Source of the DNA: a virus
Length of the DNA: 43,368 nt
Direction: 5' to 3' (one strand)
IMG/VR virus record: IMGVR_UViG_3300044991_001606
Location: 1 to 43,368 of that record
The notes under the pieces are model-generated. The model ran no database searches and was not told the DNA's origin. It saw nothing but the letters and a program-made list of their open reading frames with translations. Positions within the stretch are counted from its first letter, which is position 1. Every line of letters begins with the position of its first letter. Of the stretch, positions 38,212-43,368 are shown piece after piece. A program made the position numbers and the translations under genes.

Positions 38212-39969
38212 ATGAAAACGGACTGCGATCGGCTTCTTTCGGCAGCGCGCGAATACGCGAGCTACGGGTGGCGAGTTTTGCCGATCAAGCCATCGAGCAA
38301 ATTGCCGCTCATCAAGGCGTGGCAGAAACACGCCTCAGCCAACGCCGCACAGATCGAAGCGTGGTGGACGCAGTGGCCAACGGCGAACGTCGGGGTATGC
38401 CTTGGCGAAGAATCGAACCTGATCGACGTGGAGTGCGATTCGACGGAGGCCGAGGAGCAACTCATCAAGTTGCTTGGCGGCGCAATCCCAAGAACGGCGA
38501 CTTACCGAGGGCAGCGAGGTAACCACTTGTTGTTTCAGTGGCGACCGGACTTACCGGGCGGCGCAGTCGTACACCTCGGCAAGATCGAAGTCCGCTCCGG
38601 CAACGGCGGCAAGGGCGCTCAGAGCGTTTTTCCGCCGTCGATCCATCCGAGCGGCGCAATCTACCAGTGGAGCATTCCGCCGACAGATTGTATGCCGATC
38701 GCGTTGCCCGACGCAATTCTTGCCGCCTTGTGGAATCAAGCGGGCGACGATCTGACGCCTCCGGCGGAATGGCGAACCGGCGAGAAGTCGCCCGCCGATC
38801 GGGCGGCGCTCTACGTTGATCGAATCCCGCCGGCGGCGGAAGGCGCACGCAATCAGCAGTGCTATAAAGTGGCGTGCGTTCTGTTGCGCGATTTTGCTCT
38901 GTCCGAATCGGAGGCGGCACCGATCCTAGCCGCCTACAACGCCCGATGCACTCCGGCGCTTGCTGAGCGAGAATTGCAGCACACGCTGCAATCGGCGCAG
39001 AAATACGGCCTCGGCGTTCGTGGATCGAAGCTCGACGGCGACACTCCAAAGCGGGCGAAGGTGTGGGAACCATCGCCGCCGAAAGCGACAACCGACGACG
39101 ATTTAGATTTTGACGGCTCGCTCGATATGGCCGAAATGGCCCAGATGCTCGTTGCCCAAGCAAGAGAACTCACGAAACAAGATCAGATCAAGCTGTTGTT
39201 TCGGTCGATCGAGGCCGTCAACGCCGGCCTTGATCGGCCGCTTGGACCCAACGAACTCAAAGCCGTGTTTACCTTCGCTTTACGGCAAGAGCGGTCCAAA
39301 AGGCTCGACGAAAGCGCCGTATCGGTTCTGACCAATCCTCCCGAAGCAGCCGTCAACTCGGCGGCGTCCGCACTGGCAGGCCGCAAGGCTTCTGGCGTTT
39401 TCAAGCTAGTGATCGTTCACAGTGACCCGCCCCGGTACGAACTGCACGCGCCGCAATTCGACAAGGCTGCGGGCAAGTGCATCGTGTTGACGGCCGAGCA
39501 AATGACCTCTTCGAGCGCGATCCGCGTGCAGGCCCTAAAGCAGGCCGAGTACCCGTTGCCCAAAGTGTTCGACAAGGAATGGAGCAAGGCAGGCGGAATC
39601 TACGAAGCCGTTGTCCATATGGCGGAGCACCGCGACGCGCCTTCGGACTCAAAACGATCCGTGGTGGTCGCAGAAATGCTGTTGGCGGCGATCGAAAGAC
39701 CAAAGATCATTGAAGAGGGAAAAGAGCCGGATACCCGTGGCAAGCCTTGCTTGATGCCCAACGGGGAGGTGGTTTGTAAATTCAATCACGTTTGGGAACC
39801 CATGCGGCGAAGCGAGGACAAGGTTGAACGTATGGAGCTTTCCAATGTTTTTCAGGCGATCAAGGCCACCTATGAAAATCGCAGAGTAGCAGGGAAACAA
39901 CACAAGTTTTTGGTGATAAGTCCAAGCTCTGTAAGGAGTTTGCGGCTGTTGTGCGAGGTGGAAGAGTAA
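38212..39969 (+). CDS. Bifunctional primase-polymerase (prim-pol, AEP family), helicase-less
   Basis: A 585-residue protein with an N-terminal archaeo-eukaryotic primase domain. It has GWRVLPIKPSSKLPL, the metal-binding LIDVECD (Asp72, Glu74), GNHLLFQW (His105) and IEVRSGNGGKGAQSVFPPSIHPSG. A PriCT-like helical domain follows (ARNQQCYKVACVLLRDFALSESEAAPIL). The long C-terminal part ends in a winged-helix-like segment but has no SF3 or Walker motifs. Helicase must come from another protein, perhaps the adjacent SF1 enzyme. GGAGG precedes ATG 38212. It likely primes phage replication. Confidence 0.82.
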   Translation: MKTDCDRLLSAAREYASYGWRVLPIKPSSKLPLIKAWQKHASANAAQIEAWWTQWPTANVGVCLGEESNLIDVECDSTEAEEQLIKLLGGAIPRTATYRGQRGNHLLFQWRPDLPGGAVVHLGKIEVRSGNGGKGAQSVFPPSIHPSGAIYQWSIPPTDCMPIALPDAILAALWNQAGDDLTPPAEWRTGEKSPADRAALYVDRIPPAAEGARNQQCYKVACVLLRDFALSESEAAPILAAYNARCTPALAERELQHTLQSAQKYGLGVRGSKLDGDTPKRAKVWEPSPPKATTDDDLDFDGSLDMAEMAQMLVAQARELTKQDQIKLLFRSIEAVNAGLDRPLGPNELKAVFTFALRQERSKRLDESAVSVLTNPPEAAVNSAASALAGRKASGVFKLVIVHSDPPRYELHAPQFDKAAGKCIVLTAEQMTSSSAIRVQALKQAEYPLPKVFDKEWSKAGGIYEAVVHMAEHRDAPSDSKRSVVVAEMLLAAIERPKIIEEGKEPDTRGKPCLMPNGEVVCKFNHVWEPMRRSEDKVERMELSNVFQAIKATYENRRVAGKQHKFLVISPSSVRSLRLLCEVEE

Positions 39970-40177
39970 TACTCGTTCCCTATACGGGGCCAAAAAAGGG
40001 GGATTTTTTTGGATTTTGCCAGTAGCAGTAGCAGTGAAAAACGAGAAAAAGCACTTAAAACAAGCACTATTTTAGTATTTTTCGTGTTACTACTTTTTGT
40101 TTTTGAAAAATAAAAGCGCGCAGCGGAAGCATATTTCTTATTTCATTCACCGAGTAACAACGGTAGCCAAAGTAACG
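39970..40177 (+). other. AT-rich gap after the prim-pol gene (origin/promoter candidate)
   Basis: About 200 bp markedly more AT-rich than the surroundings, with A- and T-runs, a short tandem repeat (agtagcagtagcagtg near 40020) and no convincing gene. The location beside the primase suits a replication origin or an early promoter; this is inference from composition and place. Confidence 0.4.
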
Positions 40178-41839
40178 ATGCCTCAAATTGCCCAACTTAT
40201 CGGCGGAGCCGGAACAGGAAAGACAACCGAGCTGCTGCGGCTCATGGACGGCGTGGTCGAACGATTGCACGATCCGCACGCCATCGGGTTTGTGTCTTTC
40301 ACGCGAGCCGCCCGACGCGAGGCGTCTTCCCGAGCCGCCGATCGATTCAACTTGAAGCCGTCCGAGTTGGAAGATGCCGGTTGGTTTCGCACGCTCCACA
40401 GCGTGTGCTATCGCTGCCTGGGCGTGGGCAAGGAACTCCTAGCCGGAAACAAGGCCGACCGCGAGTGGCTTTCAGAATCGCTCCAGGAGGCCGTGGACGG
40501 TCAAGCGATGGGCGGCGACATCGACATGACCGAGCCTTTTGCCTCGACCAACACAGACGCGGGGAAGGCGTTGGCATTGTGGGATCATGCCCGCAGCCGG
40601 CTGGAGCCTTACGAGACGGTGTGGAACCGCGTGGATGGAATCGCAGATCAAACGCCCGATTTTGATTTCTGTCGGCAGATCGTTGACAGATACGAGCAGG
40701 CCAAGCGACTCGATAACCGGCTCGACTTCACCGACCTACTAGCCAGATTCGCCGGATGGCATCTGACTACCGAGGGCGCGGAGCGATGCGACCCGGACGG
40801 TGAAACTCCCGACCTGCCGGTATGGTTTTTTGACGAACAGCAAGACGCAAGCCCACTTCTCCATTCCGTGTGTACGCGCTTGATTGAAACTCCAAGCTGC
40901 CAGTGGGTATACGTAGTGGGCGACCCGTTCCAGTCGATCTACGGATGGTGTGGTGCCGATCCAAAATGCTTCCTTGAGGGATGGCCGGCGGTGAAAAGAA
41001 GGATCATGCCGAAAAGCTATCGTTGCCCAGCCCCCATCCTCGAACTCGGCGAAACAGTTCTGCGCGAATGTTCGGATTACTTCGACCGCGAGATTCAACC
41101 GGCCGATCACCCAGGGGAGATAGACAGTTGGCAGTTTGAGGATGGCCTCGATGACTTGATTGATCCACGCGAGTCTTGGTTGCTGCTAGCCCGCACAAAT
41201 ACACTCGCCGCGCGATTAGCCCGAATGCTCGATGCCTCTGACATCCCTTGGCTGCCGACGCGGGGAAATGGTTCGTGGAACGCACCGGTACGTGGCGAGG
41301 CAATCGCCGCGATGATGAATCTTGAAGCCGGCGCGCCGATCGACGGGCGAGAGTGGCGGTCGATCTTGAAATATATTCCCGCGCGATTGCCGGAGGGCGC
41401 GCTCTTAGAGCACGGAACGAAGGCCGATTTCGAGAAAATGACGCCCGAGCAAGCGCAGGAAAACAACCCTTGGGTACTTCCTGACGAACTTGCGGAACTT
41501 GGTGCTACGCAACTTTTGATCGACGGAGTGCGCGCCGGCAAGTGGCGTCAGTGGATCGAAGGCGCGCAGACTTACTCGTCGGCAGTCGAGCAATGGGGTC
41601 AAGAAGCGGTGGACCATCCAAAAGTTCGCATCGGAACCATCCACTCGGCAAAGGGGAGCGAGGCCGACAACGTGGCAGTTCTCACGTCGATCCCATCGCC
41701 ATGCTTTCGCGCGGCACAAACGCCGGAAGGGTTCGACGAAGAGACGCGATGTAAGTACGTAGCCGTTACGCGAGCCAAGCGGCGACTGGTGATTCTCAAC
41801 GAATCGAAGACAAAATTTCGATGGAGGTTGGACGTATGA
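40178..41839 (+). CDS. UvrD/PcrA-like SF1 helicase
   Basis: A 553-residue SF1A helicase. It has Walker A (LIGGAGTGKTTELL, residues 8-21), motif Ia (IGFVSFTRAARREA), TLHSVCYR, motif II as FDEQQDASPLL, motif III (VVGDPFQSIYGWCGAD), motif IV (SYRCPAPILELGE), motif V (IGTIHSAKGSEADNVAV) and motif VI (CKYVAVTRAKRRLVIL). All core motifs are intact. ATG 40178 is used because conservation begins there; its RBS is poor and longer in-frame starts exist upstream. It probably unwinds DNA for phage replication or repair alongside the prim-pol. Confidence 0.9.
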   Translation: MPQIAQLIGGAGTGKTTELLRLMDGVVERLHDPHAIGFVSFTRAARREASSRAADRFNLKPSELEDAGWFRTLHSVCYRCLGVGKELLAGNKADREWLSESLQEAVDGQAMGGDIDMTEPFASTNTDAGKALALWDHARSRLEPYETVWNRVDGIADQTPDFDFCRQIVDRYEQAKRLDNRLDFTDLLARFAGWHLTTEGAERCDPDGETPDLPVWFFDEQQDASPLLHSVCTRLIETPSCQWVYVVGDPFQSIYGWCGADPKCFLEGWPAVKRRIMPKSYRCPAPILELGETVLRECSDYFDREIQPADHPGEIDSWQFEDGLDDLIDPRESWLLLARTNTLAARLARMLDASDIPWLPTRGNGSWNAPVRGEAIAAMMNLEAGAPIDGREWRSILKYIPARLPEGALLEHGTKADFEKMTPEQAQENNPWVLPDELAELGATQLLIDGVRAGKWRQWIEGAQTYSSAVEQWGQEAVDHPKVRIGTIHSAKGSEADNVAVLTSIPSPCFRAAQTPEGFDEETRCKYVAVTRAKRRLVILNESKTKFRWRLDV

Positions 41840-42135
41840 AAGAATCAACCGTCACTCGCAACATCGTTGCCTACCTAAAGGATTTGAAGCGAACAGGTAA
41901 ACGAATATGGTTCTCAAAGCTACATGGTGGGCCGATGCAAAAAGCAGGTCTGCCGGACTTGATCGTCTTATACCGTGGAGTTTTTTTGGCCATCGAAATC
42001 AAGCGACCTGGCGGAAAAGCAACGCCGCTGCAACTACACACGCTCGCGGAAATGGAGAAGGCCGGGGCACAAACCATTGTCGCGAGTAGCGTCGAGGACG
42101 TTGCCGGATTTATTAGGAGCGTATACGCAAAATGA
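41836..42135 (+). CDS. VRR-NUC domain nuclease
   Basis: A 99-residue stand-alone VRR-NUC (PD-(D/E)XK) nuclease: KESTVTRNIVAYLK, WFSKLHGGPMQKAGLPDLIVLYRGVFLAIEIKRPGG, then LQLHTLAEMEKAGA and a final helix. The catalytic D...EIK is in place (PDLI...AIEIK). Phage VRR-NUCs are thought to resolve branched DNA or process replication intermediates. GGAGG lies eight bases before ATG 41836, and the start overlaps the SF1 helicase stop. Confidence 0.9.
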   Translation: MKESTVTRNIVAYLKDLKRTGKRIWFSKLHGGPMQKAGLPDLIVLYRGVFLAIEIKRPGGKATPLQLHTLAEMEKAGAQTIVASSVEDVAGFIRSVYAK

Positions 42136-42422
42136 GAAGCCAACACGTTTCAGGTGGCACGGATCGAACTTCGAAACAGGCAGGCCCGTTGCCATGTGCT
42201 TTGCTCTTTGAATTACGACGAGCACTCAAAAGTACAACCTTGAAGCCGCAAGAGTTTGCGGACTGCCTCGGCTCAATCATTGATGTGATGATCGAGGACA
42301 TACGGCGCGAGCAGCAAGAACCATCGACAATCGAGCACGCCATCGCAAAAGCGGCGGCCACGCGGAAAGCAAACGCGAAAGCCAGGGTTATGGCGAATCG
42401 AGGGCAGAGCAATGGCCGTTGA
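42132..42422 (+). CDS. Small hypothetical helical protein
   Basis: A predicted 96-residue protein coupled to the nuclease (ATGA). It is helical (CALLFELRRALKST; LKPQEFADCLGSIIDVMIEDIRREQ) with a very basic Ala-rich C-terminus (AKAAATRKANAKARVMANR) that probably contacts nucleic acid. It overlaps the next gene by 11 bp. No family is recognised. Confidence 0.55.
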   Translation: MRSQHVSGGTDRTSKQAGPLPCALLFELRRALKSTTLKPQEFADCLGSIIDVMIEDIRREQQEPSTIEHAIAKAAATRKANAKARVMANRGQSNGR

Positions 42423-42681
42423 TGAAGCCACGTGCGAACGTGCCCTGAAGTTACGATCTTCGGGGTTAAGCTACAAAGCTATCGGTGAAACGATTGCAAT
42501 CTCCAAAGAATCGGCACGGGTGATCTGCTTGCGAGGCAACAAGCAAACGCCGACACAGATCGCAAAGGGGTTCAAGTCTCGCCTGTGTGCGACACACGTT
42601 TGCCCTGAATGTCATCGGCTCATCAATCGCTTGCCCTGCTTGGTGTGTTATCTTCGGGAACTTAGAGAAGATAAGCAATAG
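42412..42681 (+). CDS. HTH plus zinc-ribbon regulator
   Basis: An 89-residue protein with an N-terminal helix-turn-helix of the resolvase/sigma-4 kind (CERALKLRSSGLSYKAIGETIAISKESARVICLRG), a short linker and a CPECHRLINRLPCLVC zinc knuckle. The combination suggests a transcription factor, possibly an early-to-late switch or repressor. It is the best candidate regulator in the early operon. The start overlaps the previous gene. Confidence 0.65.
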   Translation: MAVDEATCERALKLRSSGLSYKAIGETIAISKESARVICLRGNKQTPTQIAKGFKSRLCATHVCPECHRLINRLPCLVCYLRELREDKQ

Positions 42682-42754
42682 GCCATTTCTGGAATTGCTT
42701 CATCCGAAAATCTTGTTCTAATGCGCGGAGTTGAAACACAGCAGAGCAATAGCA

Positions 42755-43000
42755 ATGGCCGATCCTACAACATTCACTGACCGAGACCCGGACGATGTCG
42801 ATCGGTTTCGCCGTGGGTTTCGAGAAGCGATTCGAGGAATGAAAAAATGTGGGTCTGTAGCTAGCGCTTGGGGGAGTGGCGGAGAACAGATTGCGGCGAT
42901 TTTCGATCTTTTTTCGGAGTTGGAAGAGGAAACCGGCGTATCGCCCAGTATGGCCGCGAGCCATCGACGGCGTTGTGAGTGTGATTCCTGCGAGGATTGA
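42755..43000 (+). CDS. Small hypothetical protein
   Basis: A predicted 81-residue acidic protein (MADPTTFTDRDPDDVDRFRRGFREAIRGMKK...) ending in CECDSCED. ATG 42755 is chosen without a strong RBS; a TTG at 42731 extends it. A helical central part (IAAIFDLFSELEEETG) and the C-terminal Cys pairs are the only features. It separates the HTH gene from the second hydrolase copy. Confidence 0.45.
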   Translation: MADPTTFTDRDPDDVDRFRRGFREAIRGMKKCGSVASAWGSGGEQIAAIFDLFSELEEETGVSPSMAASHRRRCECDSCED

Positions 43001-43002
43001 TT

Positions 43003-43368
43003 ATGCCATTCCATCCTGAAAACGTAAGTTACGCCGAGGCCCGCCGGAAAATCCGCGATGGGGATATTCTGCTGTTCCGGTCGAAAGGCTTCCTTTCACA
43101 ACTGATCCGCGTCGGCGGTCGGTCGGAATACTCCCACGCCGCGATGGCTGGTTGGTGGGGTGATCGCCTCATGTGCGTCGAAATGACCGATAGCGGCGGC
43201 CAGGCACAATTACTATCCAATCTCGTGGAGCGGATGCCAGCGGCCATCGACGTGTTTCGGGCCAATGCCACCCGCCGGAGGTTTTCCCGCGAAAAGGCCC
43301 TGGCCGCGATGGTGGCCATTACGGGCAAGCCCTACGGTAACTGGAATCTAATCAGGGCGGCGGCGATG
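43003..43368 (+). CDS. NlpC/P60-like hydrolase, second copy (3' truncated by the window)
   Basis: The first 122 codons of a homologue of the 2193 gene. ATG 43003 with GAGG upstream gives MPFHPENVSYAEARRKIRDGD, and the catalytic-type histidine (EYSHAAMAG) is present; the Cys region is beyond the window. The first ten residues differ from copy 1, whereas the final stretch is identical at the DNA level. This is either the same gene seen again because the molecule is circular, or a paralogue. Confidence 0.85.
   Translation, partial: MPFHPENVSYAEARRKIRDGDILLFRSKGFLSQLIRVGGRSEYSHAAMAGWWGDRLMCVEMTDSGGQAQLLSNLVERMPAAIDVFRANATRRRFSREKALAAMVAITGKPYGNWNLIRAAAM
43032..43368 (+). repeat. Direct repeat, copy 2, at the window end
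   Basis: Matches 2219-2555 with about 14 substitutions, offset 40,813 bp. Bases 43242-43368 are identical to 2429-2555 (127 bp), and the window stops at the last identical base. Confidence 0.95.

Noticed and set aside
1-43368. CRISPR array, insertion sequence or transposase
   Set aside because: No regularly spaced direct repeats with unique spacers, no transposase motif and no terminal inverted repeats of IS type were found. The only long repeat is the 337-bp hydrolase segment.

Overview
The window is almost entirely a tailed, temperate bacteriophage with siphovirus-type (HK97/lambda-like) morphology. It carries a complete head and tail assembly line (large terminase, lambda-type portal, prohead protease fused to a gpT-like major capsid protein, HK97 gp10-like and terminator proteins, a frameshifted tail assembly chaperone pair, a tape measure of about 684 residues). 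A tyrosine integrase, an excisionase-like protein and a phage attachment site that looks like the 3' part of a tRNA-Lys(CTT) gene mark it as integrating. The high-GC sequence, CsrA, LamG and Cys-rich adhesins and a secreted thioredoxin/trypsin protein would fit a Planctomycete or similar environmental host. The host is an inference; no host gene is present.

Layout: 1-2192 holds the 3' end of a P4/D5-type SF3 helicase-primase, a repeat-rich AT-rich gap and two small hypothetical genes. 2193-5963 is a lysis/envelope-like block: a permuted NlpC/P60-like hydrolase, small one-helix membrane proteins, and a membrane-anchored thioredoxin-trypsin fusion. 5991-9728 encodes fibre/adhesin-like structural proteins, one of them LamG-like. 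9816-11270 is a likely DNA-modification pair: a ParB-fold protein and a GT-A glycosyltransferase resembling the TET-associated family. 11285-27564 is packaging, head, tail and tail fibres. 27515-31629 is the lysogeny/integration region: minus-strand accessory genes, attP, candidate structured RNA, excisionase, small membrane protein, integrase, strong terminator. 31709-33556 holds CsrA with a structured GGA-rich leader, a DUF932 protein and a hypothetical. 33643-43000 is the replication/recombination block: SNF2-like helicase, an ssDNA-binding-like protein of unknown function, zinc-ribbon proteins, a metallopeptidase-HhH protein, prim-pol, SF1 helicase, VRR-NUC nuclease and an HTH/zinc-ribbon protein.

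The last 337 bases repeat 2219-2555 at about 96% identity, and the final 127 bases are identical. This suggests that 2429-43241 is one turn of a circular map of about 40.8 kb. On that reading, 1-2428 is an alternative (strain-variant) entry into the same hydrolase gene. A true duplication is the alternative.

Nearly all genes are on the plus strand with ATGA/TAATG overlaps or short gaps, so they probably form a few long transcripts. Exceptions are the minus-strand genes around attP (27515-29025) and at 31149-31391. No classical cI-like repressor is recognisable. CsrA, the small HTH/zinc-ribbon proteins and the structured RNAs near attP are the visible candidates for control.
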